Source of the DNA: JBMNOI01 sp050942995
GTDB taxonomy: Bacteria > Chloroflexota > Anaerolineae > UBA1429
Direction: 5' to 3'
Length of the DNA: 33,635 bases
Assembly: GCA_050942995.1 (NCBI GenBank)
Contig: JBMNOI010000029.1
Location: forward strand, 1-33,635
In this document: piece after piece, positions 13,622 through 21,716 of the stretch
Layout of the letters: every line of letters starts with the position of its first letter
Numbering within the stretch: position 1 is the first letter of the stretch
Notes under the pieces: model-generated
Databases searched by the model: none
What the model saw: the letters and a program-made list of their open reading frames with translations, nothing else
What the model was told of the DNA's origin: nothing
Translations under genes and position numbers: made by a program

Positions 13622-15331
13622 ATGCGTTTTTCTCAGCTTTTCGGACGTACTTTACGCGAGGATCCCGCAGATGCCGAGATGATCAGCCATCGACTTTTGC
13701 TGAGAGCCGGGCTGATTCGGCCGCTAGCCTCGGGTATTTACAGTTATCTGCCGCTGGGATGGCGTGCTCTGCAAAAGATCGAGTCGATCGTGCGTGAGGA
13801 GATGGACGCCATCGGCGGGCAAGAGATGCTGATGCCGGTGGTGCATCCGGCAGAGATCTGGCGGGCGACAGGGCGATACGATAGCCCGGCCCCCGGCCCG
13901 GCGCTGGTGCGCTTTCAGGATCGCACCGGACATGACATGGTGCTGGCCATGACGCACGAAGAAACGGCGGCCTATCTGGCGCGAGAAGAGATTCACTCCT
14001 ACCGGCAGCTACCCGCGCTGATATACCAGGTGCAGACCAAGTTTCGTGACGAGCCGCGTTCTCGCGGCGGGCTGGTGCGGGTACGCGAGTTTATGATGAA
14101 GGATGCCTACAGCTTTGATGCCGACGCCGATGGGCTCGCCGAGCAGTATGAGCGGGTATATGGCGCGTACGAGGCCATCTTTCGGCGGTGTGGCCTGGAG
14201 ACGGTTGCGGTAGAGGCCTATACCGGCATCATGGGCGGACAACGCTCGCACGAGTTCATGGCGCTCAACGAAAGCGGCGAGGACACGTTGATTCTGTGTC
14301 CGGGTTGCCGTTATGCCGCCAATGCCGAGGCGGCGCGGATCGACAAGGGGGTAGTTGAGACCGCCGAGCCGTTGCCGGTAGAGCGGGTGGCCACGCCCGG
14401 AACCCAGACGATCGAGGCGCTGGCGGCGTTGCTGGACGTTGAACGACGGCAGACGCTCAAGGCCGTGTTTTACACCACCCCGTCAGATGAGATCATCTTT
14501 GCCGCCATTCGGGGCGACCTGGACGTCAACGAGAGCAAGTTGAGCGCCCTGTTGGGCGGTGTCGAGTTGCAGCCGGCCCGCGTCGAGGCGCTGACCGCCG
14601 CCGGTATTGTTGCGGGATATGCATCGCCCGTCGGAGTATCAAGGGGGCGCGTGGTGGTGGACGACTCTGTGCCCCAGGGGAACAATTATGTGGCCGGGGC
14701 CAACGAGCCGGGATATCACCTTCTGAATGTGAACTATGGGCGTGATTTTACCGCCGACATCGTGGGCGATATCGCTCTGGCGCGAGAGGGCGATACCTGT
14801 CCGCACTGCGGCCACCGCCTGACGGTCGAGCGGGGGATCGAGCTGGGGCATGTATTCCAGCTTGGCACGCGCTACAGCGAGGCGTTGGGGGCGACCTATC
14901 TGGATCGCGACGGCGTGGCCCATCCGCTGGTCATGGGCAGCTATGGTATCGGGCTGGGGCGATTGCTGGCCTGCATCATCGAGCAACACCACGATGAGAA
15001 GGGGATTGTATGGCCGGTGAGTGTGGCGCCGTTCGACGTCTATATCGTCGTGCTGGGAGGGCGAGACCCGGCGGTGGCCGAGGCTGCCGAGGGACTCTAT
15101 ACGCGGTTACGGACCTCTGGCTATGAGGTGATCCTCGACGACCGCGCCGAGAGCGCCGGGGTCAAGTTCAACGACGCCGACCTGCTGGGCATTCCGGTGC
15201 GGCTGACGTTGAGCGGCCGTACCCTGCGCGAGCGTTCCGTCGAGATCAAGGCGCGTTGGGATTCCGAGGCGCAGTTGATCCCCCAGTACGAAGTCGATGG
15301 GGCGATTCGCGCCGTACTGGCGCAGACCTGA
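13622..15331 (+). CDS. proS: prolyl-tRNA synthetase, bacterial-type with editing domain
   Basis: This 569-residue class II aminoacyl-tRNA synthetase charges tRNA-Pro. Motif 1 is near LASGIYSYLPLGWRAL (36-50). The MTHEET loop (110-115) binds the amino acid. Motif 2 is QTKFRDEPRSRGGLVRVREFMMKDAYSF (138-165), and motif 3 is MGSYGIGLGRLL near residue 440. The region between motifs 2 and 3 (about 225-380) contains the YbaK-like INS domain that hydrolyses Ala-tRNA-Pro (TLKAVFYTT...GDLDVNESKL). This is the bacterial type, of standard length. ATG 13622 sits 5 nt after AGGGGG; an ATG one codon earlier is also possible. It is monocistronic from its own promoter and lies upstream of the nusA cluster. 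Confidence 0.95.
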   Translation: MRFSQLFGRTLREDPADAEMISHRLLLRAGLIRPLASGIYSYLPLGWRALQKIESIVREEMDAIGGQEMLMPVVHPAEIWRATGRYDSPAPGPALVRFQDRTGHDMVLAMTHEETAAYLAREEIHSYRQLPALIYQVQTKFRDEPRSRGGLVRVREFMMKDAYSFDADADGLAEQYERVYGAYEAIFRRCGLETVAVEAYTGIMGGQRSHEFMALNESGEDTLILCPGCRYAANAEAARIDKGVVETAEPLPVERVATPGTQTIEALAALLDVERRQTLKAVFYTTPSDEIIFAAIRGDLDVNESKLSALLGGVELQPARVEALTAAGIVAGYASPVGVSRGRVVVDDSVPQGNNYVAGANEPGYHLLNVNYGRDFTADIVGDIALAREGDTCPHCGHRLTVERGIELGHVFQLGTRYSEALGATYLDRDGVAHPLVMGSYGIGLGRLLACIIEQHHDEKGIVWPVSVAPFDVYIVVLGGRDPAVAEAAEGLYTRLRTSGYEVILDDRAESAGVKFNDADLLGIPVRLTLSGRTLRERSVEIKARWDSEAQLIPQYEVDGAIRAVLAQT

Positions 15332-15338
15332 AAGGGCG

Positions 15339-15497
15339 CTATTCACCCATCACAATCTTCGGAGGGCGGCCCATATGAGGCGCGTCCGCAATTCGCGAAT
15401 CGTTAGCGTTTTGCCAGAGACCTTCGAGACATAGTTCTGATAATGGCGCCGGACTTGTTTCCAGACGGCCGTCTATTTGCATCTGTGTAAAAGACAT
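15339..15497 (-). CDS. possible small minus-strand ORF (52 aa)
   Basis: An ATG at 15497 has a GGAG 6 nt upstream on the minus strand and a TTGACG slightly further up. The frame ends in TAG next to the proS stop. The product (SELCLEGLWQNANDSRIADA in the middle) matches no family I know. It overlaps the nusA promoter on the opposite strand, so it may be chance. Confidence 0.22.
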   Translation of the reverse strand: MSFTQMQIDGRLETSPAPLSELCLEGLWQNANDSRIADAPHMGRPPKIVMGE

Positions 15498-15505
15498 GAT
15501 ATACT
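15477..15505 (+). promoter_or_regulatory. promoter of the nusA operon
   Basis: TTGCAT (15477-15482), a 17-nt spacer and TATACT (15500-15505) with an extended TGA before it. It gives a leader of about 80 nt. Confidence 0.75.
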
Positions 15506-15523
15506 CCGTCAAGAATGTTTCGA

Positions 15524-15550
15524 AAAAGTGGGCGCTTTTCCCACTTTTCT
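15524..15550 (+). terminator. terminator-like attenuator in the nusA leader
   Basis: AAAAGTGGG (15524-15532) pairs perfectly with CCCACTTTT (15540-15548) across a 7-nt loop, and the T-rich TTTTCTTGTTG follows. It lies between the promoter and nusA, so readthrough would be needed for operon expression. Confidence 0.6.
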
Positions 15551-15553
15551 TGT

Positions 15554-15580
15554 TGTAGCGGGCTTGGCCGCTACAGGAGG
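15554..15580 (+). promoter_or_regulatory. hairpin abutting an SD-like site before nusA
   Basis: TGTAGCGG (15554-15561) pairs perfectly with CCGCTACA (15568-15575). The last base of the stem is the first base of AGGAGG (15575-15580). This AGGAGG is 13 nt from the ATG; a nearer GAGGGG (15587-15592) also exists. Confidence 0.45.
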
Positions 15581-15593
15581 TCTTGCGAGGGGT

Positions 15594-17312
15594 ATGAAAA
15601 GCGAGTTTGAGATTGCAATAACTCAACTCAGTTCAGATCGCAATCTGGCCCCAGAGGTCATCCTGGAGGCGATTGAGGCGGCGCTAGTTTCCGCGTACAA
15701 GCGCAACTATGGTGCCAGCCAGAACGTGAGTGTGACCATCCATCCGCGCACCGGACAGGCGCGGGTCTTTGTGACCAAAGAGGTGGTCGAACGCGTCGAA
15801 GAAGAACACGACCAGATATCTCTGGCAGAGGCGCGCACCTATAAAGAAGATGCGCAGATTGGCGATCTGATCGAGATCGAAGTCAAGCCCCGCAATTTTG
15901 GGCGTATTGCCGCCCAAACGGCCAAGCAGGTGATCACACAACGGATTCGCGAAGCCGAGCGCGATTCGGTATACCTGGAGTATGTTGATCGAGTTGGCGA
16001 GTTGTTGAACGGCGTGGTGCGAAACGTAGACTCGCGTATGCACGACGTAACCGTGAATATGGGCAAGGCCGAGGCCTTGCTCCCGCGCGGCGAGCAGATT
16101 CCGGGGGAGCACTATCGCTTTGGCCAGCGTCTGCGGGTCTATGTTGTCGAGATCGAGCGCACCGGCCACGGGCCCCAGATCACCGTGTCGCGCACTCATC
16201 GGGACCTGCTTCGTCGGTTGATGGAGCTGGAGGTGCCCGAGATATTCAACGGCACAGTCGAGATCAAGGCCATCGCCCGCGAACCGGGCTCTCGTTCCAA
16301 GGTGGCCGTGGCGGCGCTGCAACCCGGTGTGGATCCGGTGGGATCCTGCGTGGGCATGCGTGGCGTGCGTATTCAGAATATCGTGAACGAGCTGAACGGC
16401 GAAAAGATCGATGTGGTGGCGTGGTCGCCCGATGTCGAGGTATTTATCGCCAACTCGCTCAGTCCGGCCAAAGTCGTTACAGTGGATCTGAACGAGAGAG
16501 AAAAGACGGCGCGGGTGATCGTGCCAGATCGTTCGCTTTCGTTGGCCATCGGCAAGGAGGGGCAGAATGCCCGCCTGGCCGCCAAGCTGACCGGCTGGCG
16601 CATCGATATCAAGAGCGAGACCGAGGCCGCCGAAGAGGCCGAGCGCATCATTCGGGAGCGCGAAGAGGCCGCGCGGCGCGCTGAGGAACTCGAACAGGCT
16701 CGCAAGGCGGCGGCCGAGTTGCTGGCAGCGGCCGAGGCGGGGCTGGATGACGAGGATGTGGCTCTGGAGGAAGAGTCGCTCTCGCCGGAATATGATGATG
16801 AACTGGTAGGTGCTTTTGGCGCTGTTGAGGATCTCGAAGAGGGCGACGTTGAAGAGCCCGAGGTGACCGCTGAGGCCGATATCCCGATCGATCTCGGGCC
16901 CGAGGTCGAGGATGAGGCGCCTGTGGTCGAAAAGGAAGAGGTCGAAGAGGCAGATGAGCCGGTGGCTGCCGAGCCAGAGGCTGAGGAGCCGATGGCGACC
17001 GAACCGGTGATGGATGAGGCGACCATGGATGACGAGGTCAGCCTGGATCTGGAACCAGAGGCCGAAACAGAGCCCGAATACGCCGAGGGTGTCGAAGAAA
17101 TGGAAGACGAGGACATCGAGCTTCTTGATGACTCTGAGGGCGAGGATGAGGATTACGACTCGGGGCGCAAAGGACGCAAGCGTCGGCGGCGGGATCGGCG
17201 TCTCGAGTACGATGAGCGACTCGGCCGGGTGGTCTCACGCAAGCGACACAAGAACAGAGCGCGGAACTGGATGGATGCGCTCGATGAAGATAGTTGGGAC
17301 GAGGATTTCTAG
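15594..17312 (+). CDS. nusA: transcription elongation/termination factor NusA, long acidic tail
   Basis: This 572-residue protein binds RNA polymerase and nascent RNA to modulate pausing, termination and antitermination. The N-terminal polymerase-binding domain spans about 1-125. The S1 domain follows (GELLNGVVRNVDSRMHDVTVNMGKAEALLP, about 135-200). Then come KH1 and KH2, with GMRGVRIQNIVNELNGEKIDVV (254-275) and LAIGKEGQNARLAAKLTGWRIDI (317-339). Residues 346-572 are an unusual extension: a charged coiled-coil-like stretch (RREREEAARRAEEL type), a long Glu/Asp-rich tract, then a basic GRKGRKRRRRDRR patch and an acidic end. The usual rimP gene is not upstream; proS is. The start at 15594 gives MKSEF, the typical N-terminus. 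ylxR follows within 10 nt. Confidence 0.95.
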   Translation: MKSEFEIAITQLSSDRNLAPEVILEAIEAALVSAYKRNYGASQNVSVTIHPRTGQARVFVTKEVVERVEEEHDQISLAEARTYKEDAQIGDLIEIEVKPRNFGRIAAQTAKQVITQRIREAERDSVYLEYVDRVGELLNGVVRNVDSRMHDVTVNMGKAEALLPRGEQIPGEHYRFGQRLRVYVVEIERTGHGPQITVSRTHRDLLRRLMELEVPEIFNGTVEIKAIAREPGSRSKVAVAALQPGVDPVGSCVGMRGVRIQNIVNELNGEKIDVVAWSPDVEVFIANSLSPAKVVTVDLNEREKTARVIVPDRSLSLAIGKEGQNARLAAKLTGWRIDIKSETEAAEEAERIIREREEAARRAEELEQARKAAAELLAAAEAGLDDEDVALEEESLSPEYDDELVGAFGAVEDLEEGDVEEPEVTAEADIPIDLGPEVEDEAPVVEKEEVEEADEPVAAEPEAEEPMATEPVMDEATMDDEVSLDLEPEAETEPEYAEGVEEMEDEDIELLDDSEGEDEDYDSGRKGRKRRRRDRRLEYDERLGRVVSRKRHKNRARNWMDALDEDSWDEDF

Positions 17313-17321
17313 TCAGAGAGT

Positions 17322-17684
17322 GTGGCTGTGACCGCCAAGCGTGTAAAGAGGCAGCCTCAACGAACGTGCATCGGTTGCCGTCGGGTGCGCTCCAAACGAG
17401 AGTTGGTGCGGCTGGTGCGCACGCCTGCGGGCGAGCTGGTCATCGACTCTACAGGCAAAGTCGCGGGGCGGGGAGCATATCTCTGCCCCGAACGGCGTTG
17501 CTGGTCCATCGCACTGGAGCGGCGGCGTATCGGGCAGGCGCTCAAGATTGAGTTGTCCGAAGAAGAGCGCGCTCAGATTCAGACTCATGCCGAAAGGTTT
17601 CCCGAGGCAAACGTCGAATCGACAGGGGCCGAGAACGTAAACGATGGTGATGAGATTCGTATTGCAGAGTCTGATAGGAAGTAG
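17322..17684 (+). CDS. ylxR: YlxR/RnpM-family RNA-binding protein
   Basis: This small protein (up to 120 residues) has the YlxR signature RTCIGCRRVRSKRELVRLVR and GRGAYLCPERRCW. Homologs bind RNA, and the Bacillus member (RnpM) modulates RNase P. The C-terminal 30 residues are an acidic, low-conservation tail. GTG starts at 17322 or 17328 are both possible; GAGAG just upstream is better spaced for the second. It lies in the standard position between nusA and infB, 9 nt after the nusA stop. A gap of 294 nt follows before infB, where many bacteria carry an L7Ae-like gene that is absent here. Confidence 0.9.
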   Translation: MAVTAKRVKRQPQRTCIGCRRVRSKRELVRLVRTPAGELVIDSTGKVAGRGAYLCPERRCWSIALERRRIGQALKIELSEEERAQIQTHAERFPEANVESTGAENVNDGDEIRIAESDRK

Positions 17685-17978
17685 GATGGAAAGGTCCAGG
17701 GCGAACAGCAATAGTATCAGGGGAGAAAGAGTGATGATGGTTGCGAGTTGAACCGTCAGGTGTTTTGGTCTCGCAGGTAGCCTCTTTTCCCCCTCTCAGA
17801 CCTTCGCGTAGTATCCTACTCTTTGCGCCCTTGTTTTTGGTATTGGTAAAGGTCCGCGGTCAAACCCCCCGTATTGGGTGTGACCGTATTGTGTTGCGCA
17901 GCAAGTTCAATGCCGCGGTGATTTATGGTTGACGCCGCCAACGAGCTTGCCGCAAGCGCAGAAGAGGAAGGAGACGAT
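17685..17978 (+). other. ylxR-infB intergenic stretch, possible leader
   Basis: I see no convincing gene. CGGTCA (17857-17862) and TGACCG (17881-17886) form an inverted repeat enclosing a C-run and GGGT. A strong SD (GGAAGGAG, 17966-17973) precedes the infB ATG. An ATG at 17925 is in frame with infB but lacks an SD. Confidence 0.5.
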
Positions 17979-19964
17979 ATGACTCCAGCACAGAAATCAA
18001 AAAAGCCCCAGCAAGCAAGATCACGCGGTGGTTCCAGGTCGGATAATGGTCGTTCGGGAGGCAGGCCCTCGGGGCGCTCCCAGGGGGGGAACAGGTCGCG
18101 TGGGCCGCAGCGGTCGGCAGATCGGAATGATCGCCCGCAGCGTGCGGCGGCGGCTCCTACAGAGCCACAGATCAAAGAAATCGAGCTACCGGAGCAGATC
18201 ACTCTTCGTGAATTGGCCGATCTCTTGAATTGTAGCCCCATCGAGTTGATCAAGCAGTTGATGAATGCCGGCGTAATGGCCAATATCAATCAACAGCTCG
18301 ACTATGATACGGCGGCCATTGTCGCTGAAGATATGGGCTTTACGGTCAAGGAGCAAGAGATCGCCGAGCCCGAACCCACAGAAGAAGAAGATGTTTCTGC
18401 GCCGCAGAAGGTTCAGCGCCGGGTTTATTCAGAAGAAGAGCAAAAGTATCTACGAACGCGTCCGCCGGTGGTTACCATTCTCGGGCACGTGGACCATGGC
18501 AAGACGTCGCTGCTGGATGTGATTCGACGAACCAACGTGCAGGCCGGCGAGGCCGGTGGCATTACCCAGCACATCGGCGCCTATCAGGTGACGGTGCAGG
18601 ATGACAAGGCGATCACTTTTCTGGATACGCCGGGGCACGAAGCCTTTACCGCCATGCGTGCTCGTGGGGCCGGTGTAACCGATATCGCCGTGCTGGTGGT
18701 AGCGGCCGATGATGGGGTACAGCCCCAGACGCGTGAGGCCATAAGCCATGCCCGCGCGGCACAGGTGCCCATCATTGTGGCGATCAACAAGATCGACCTG
18801 CCCACGGCCAACCCCGAGTTTGCCCTTCAGCAGCTCTCGGAATTGGGGTTGGTGCCGGAGGAATGGGGAGGCGACACCATCTGCGTGCCGGTTTCGGCCA
18901 AGACGCAGGAGAATATCGATACGCTGCTGGATATGATTTTGCTGGTGGCCGAGATGGCCGATCTCAAGGCCAACCCGCGAGCCGACGCCGAAGGTGTGGT
19001 GATCGAGGGGCGCATGGATCGGTCGCGTGGCGCCACGGCCACCTTGCTGGTGCAGGAGGGCACGCTCAAGGTGGGCGATGCTCTGGTGATCGGCAATACC
19101 TACGGCAAGATTCGGGCCATGTCCGACTATCAAGGCAAGACGCTCAAGCGCGCGACTCCCTCGACGCCGGCGGTTGTGATCGGTCTGCGGGATGTGCCCG
19201 CCGCAGGAGACACTTTCCAGGTGGTCGAGAACGAGCGGGAGGCCAGAGAGCGGGCAGAGATACGGGCAGAAGCGAGCGCCGTGACCGAGACCCGGTCTGT
19301 GGCCATGAGTCTGGACGATATCTATGCGCAGGTGGCTCGTGGCGATGTGCAAGAGCTGAACCTCATCCTCAAAGTCGACGTGCAGGGCAGCATCGAGCCT
19401 ATCAAGAATTCGCTCGAAAAGCTCGACATCGGCGACATCAAAGTGCGCTTTATTCACCAGGGCGTGGGGAATGTGGCCGAGTCGGATGTGATGCTGGCGG
19501 TGGCTTCGGGCGCCGTGGTGGTGGGCTTTTCCGTGGGTGTCGATGCGGCGGCCCAGCGGTTGGCCGAGACCGAGGGCATCGAGGTGCGCACCTACGATAT
19601 CATCTACCGTCTTATCGAGGATGTTCAGCGCGCCCTGACCGGTATGCTCGAGCCCGAGTATCAGGAGGTCGAGCGCGGGCAGGCGGTGGTGCGCCAGGTA
19701 TTCAGCCTACCGCGCCGTGGTAATGTGGCCGGCGTGCAGGTCATAGAGGGCAAGGCGCTGCGTAACGCCATGGTGCGGGTCAAACGCGGCGACAAGGTCC
19801 TGTGGCAGGGACGTGTCAGCTCGCTCAAGCGCTATACCGAGGACGTTCGCGAGGTGAACACCGGTATGGAATGCGGCGTTGGGCTGGACGGGTTCAACGA
19901 TTTCGAGCCGGATGATATATTCGAGTTCTATACCCGTGAAGTGGTCCAGCGATCGGCGGCCTAG
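17979..19964 (+). CDS. infB: translation initiation factor IF-2
   Basis: This 661-residue GTPase places fMet-tRNA on the 30S subunit. A basic, Gly/Arg/Ser-rich linker (residues 1-60) precedes the IF2-N domain (ITLRELADLLNCSPIELIKQLMNAG, 74-98). The G domain carries G1 GHVDHGKT (169-176), G2 GGITQHIG (193-200), G3 DTPGH (216-220), G4 NKID (270-273) and a SAK G5. Domains II to IV follow, with C1/C2 domains ending near FEPDDIFEFYTREV. Length is at the short end for bacteria. GGAAGGAG (17966-17973) spaced 5 nt sets the start at 17979; translation from 17925 would add 18 residues. Confidence 0.96.
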   Translation: MTPAQKSKKPQQARSRGGSRSDNGRSGGRPSGRSQGGNRSRGPQRSADRNDRPQRAAAAPTEPQIKEIELPEQITLRELADLLNCSPIELIKQLMNAGVMANINQQLDYDTAAIVAEDMGFTVKEQEIAEPEPTEEEDVSAPQKVQRRVYSEEEQKYLRTRPPVVTILGHVDHGKTSLLDVIRRTNVQAGEAGGITQHIGAYQVTVQDDKAITFLDTPGHEAFTAMRARGAGVTDIAVLVVAADDGVQPQTREAISHARAAQVPIIVAINKIDLPTANPEFALQQLSELGLVPEEWGGDTICVPVSAKTQENIDTLLDMILLVAEMADLKANPRADAEGVVIEGRMDRSRGATATLLVQEGTLKVGDALVIGNTYGKIRAMSDYQGKTLKRATPSTPAVVIGLRDVPAAGDTFQVVENEREARERAEIRAEASAVTETRSVAMSLDDIYAQVARGDVQELNLILKVDVQGSIEPIKNSLEKLDIGDIKVRFIHQGVGNVAESDVMLAVASGAVVVGFSVGVDAAAQRLAETEGIEVRTYDIIYRLIEDVQRALTGMLEPEYQEVERGQAVVRQVFSLPRRGNVAGVQVIEGKALRNAMVRVKRGDKVLWQGRVSSLKRYTEDVREVNTGMECGVGLDGFNDFEPDDIFEFYTREVVQRSAA

Positions 19965-20305
19965 GACTGTTCGAGAATAATCCGGAGCGCATGTCGGCGC
20001 GTTTGAAAATACCTTTTCAGAGTTGCGCCAGGGGGGCTGTCTCTAAGCGATGAGGCACCCTTCATATAGAGGTCCTGGAGGAGCCTGCGCCACGGAGAGC
20101 ATCTTGTGCCGTGGCGCATCCGGGCGCAGCGTGGATATTGAGGATGATGTCCTGTATTGCCGGGGCTGTACTTGTCATAATAGGGCGACGCATCATCCGG
20201 CAGACTTTTCTGTTCGCGTTGGGGGCTGTGACGCCTTCTATCCGGGATCATGACCGGTAACGGGGCGATAGCTCTACTCTGCGAACTCGGAATAGGAATG
20301 GAATC
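19965..20305 (+). other. infB-rbfA intergenic stretch with a strong hairpin
   Basis: About 340 nt without a convincing gene. TGCGCCACGG (20086-20095) pairs perfectly with CCGTGGCGCA (20109-20118) around a 13-nt loop, with no T-run. A candidate extended -10 lies at 20173-20181. Short frames on both strands (20050-20253 plus, 19961-20251 minus) look random. Confidence 0.5.
20173..20181 (+). promoter_or_regulatory. possible extended -10 promoter before rbfA
   Basis: TGT followed by CATAAT (20176-20181) resembles an extended -10 element. No good -35 is seen at the right distance. Confidence 0.35.
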
Positions 20306-20713
20306 ATGGCCACATATCGTCGGGAAAGAGCGAATAGCTTTATCAAAGAGCAGATCACGCTGTTGATGCAGAACGTCGTGCGTGATCCGCGGGTGAACGC
20401 GCTTACCGTGACGGAGGTGGATCTAACGCTTGATCGGCGTATTGCACGCATCTATGTGACTTCATACTCGGGTGAAGATGTGTTGCGGGACGGACTGGAG
20501 GGGCTTGAGAGTGCCAAAGGTGTGCTGCGTAAGCAACTGAGCCAGCTATTGCACTGGCGGTTTACGCCCTATCTAGAGTTTCATCCCGACCGCTCCTGGG
20601 AGTATGGGGCCCATATGGATGCGTTGTTCGAGCAGATCGCCGCGGAAGAAAACGAGCGAGGCGGCAGCCAGGATGAAGACACAGCCGACGACCGAGATGA
20701 CCAATTCGGCTGA
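20306..20713 (+). CDS. rbfA: ribosome-binding factor A
   Basis: This 135-residue KH-like protein is a late 30S assembly factor needed for 16S rRNA 5' processing. The N-terminus YRRERANSFIKEQITLLMQNVVRDPRV and the LTVTEVDLTLDRRIARIYVTSY strand are typical, followed by LRKQLSQLLHWRFTPYLEFHPD with the conserved Pro and Phe. The C-terminal 25 residues are an acidic tail. AGGA (20294-20297) precedes the start with a gap of 8 nt. It overlaps the start of the next gene by 41 nt, indicating coupling. Confidence 0.93.
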   Translation: MATYRRERANSFIKEQITLLMQNVVRDPRVNALTVTEVDLTLDRRIARIYVTSYSGEDVLRDGLEGLESAKGVLRKQLSQLLHWRFTPYLEFHPDRSWEYGAHMDALFEQIAAEENERGGSQDEDTADDRDDQFG

Positions 20714-21716
20714 CGAGGTGCGGCGAATCGTACGGCGGGCCGAAAAAGCCCTGATCATAGCACATATTGCGCCTGACGGTGATACGGTAGGATCGGCTCT
20801 GGGGCTGGCCTGGGCGTTGCGCGGATGGGGGCTGGATGTGAGACTATCATGTGCCGATCCCATTCCGAATGAGCTGCGCTTTCTGCCGGGTAGCGCCGAG
20901 TTTGCGCCGCGACCGCCGATGGATGAGGATGTGATCTTTGTGATCGATGCCAGCGATATCGAGCGCATCGGCTCGCTATATGATGCCGACGCGTTTGGTC
21001 GTGTGCCGGTGATCAATATCGATCACCATGTGACCAACATTCGCTACGGCGATCTGAATCTGGTGGTGGACAAGGCGGCGACCGCCGAGATCATCTTTGA
21101 TCTTCTCAAAGCCTGGGATGTCGAGGTGGATGAGCGCATCGGCACCTGCCTGCTGACCGGCATCGTCACCGATACCCAGGGTTTTCGCACCAGCAATACG
21201 ACGCCCGACCTCATGCGCACCAGCGTGCAGCTCATGGAGGCGGGCGCGCCGCTGTCGCAGATTATGGATCTGGCGTTCAACCGGCGCTCGACCAGCGTAT
21301 TGCGGTTGTGGGGCGCGGCATTGACCAACGCGCAGATCGCCGACGGGATCGTCTGGTCCGAGATCACCCAGGCGCTGTTGCGCAGCACCGGCGTCACCGA
21401 CGCCGCAGGCAAGGGGCTGGTTAACTTTTTGAGCACCCTGGACGGTCCGCTGGTGGCGGTGCTGTTTCGGGAGGCCGCTGACGGCCGCATCGATGTGAGT
21501 TTTCGATCGGTTCCGGGCGTGGATATCTCGGGGGTTGCCTTTTCCTTCGGCGGCGGAGGGCATCCACAGGCTGCCGGATGCGTTATCTCTGGCCCTCTGC
21601 CCGAGGTGCGTGAGCGGGTGCTGAACGCAGTGCGGGAGGCCATCGCGATGCAGCGCGGAAACCACGCTCCGGATCGGAATGCTCCGGCGACCGCTGCGGG
21701 GGTGCCGTTGTCGTGA
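20673..21716 (+). CDS. nrnA: DHH/DHHA1 phosphoesterase, nanoRNase/pAp phosphatase
   Basis: This 347-residue enzyme degrades 2-5 nt RNA and dephosphorylates pAp; related DHH enzymes cleave pApA or c-di-AMP. The DHH domain shows IAPDGDTVGSALGLA (Asp pair), VIDASD and the namesake NIDHHVTN. The DHHA1 domain ends with FSFGGGGHPQAAGC. The start at 20673 (MKTQPTTE) overlaps rbfA by 41 nt; a second ATG at 20697 is possible, but its GAG is too close. It sits in the usual place between rbfA and truB. It ends in a GTGA overlap with truB. Confidence 0.9.
   Translation: MKTQPTTEMTNSADEVRRIVRRAEKALIIAHIAPDGDTVGSALGLAWALRGWGLDVRLSCADPIPNELRFLPGSAEFAPRPPMDEDVIFVIDASDIERIGSLYDADAFGRVPVINIDHHVTNIRYGDLNLVVDKAATAEIIFDLLKAWDVEVDERIGTCLLTGIVTDTQGFRTSNTTPDLMRTSVQLMEAGAPLSQIMDLAFNRRSTSVLRLWGAALTNAQIADGIVWSEITQALLRSTGVTDAAGKGLVNFLSTLDGPLVAVLFREAADGRIDVSFRSVPGVDISGVAFSFGGGGHPQAAGCVISGPLPEVRERVLNAVREAIAMQRGNHAPDRNAPATAAGVPLS

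Noticed and set aside
15391..15400. ATTCGCGAAT palindrome between proS and nusA
   Set aside because: A single 10-bp palindrome with no partner or placement at a promoter; expected by chance.
16373..17116. Long serine-rich minus-strand frame inside nusA
   Set aside because: It is the mirror of the Glu/Asp-rich nusA tail and an artefact of codon bias.
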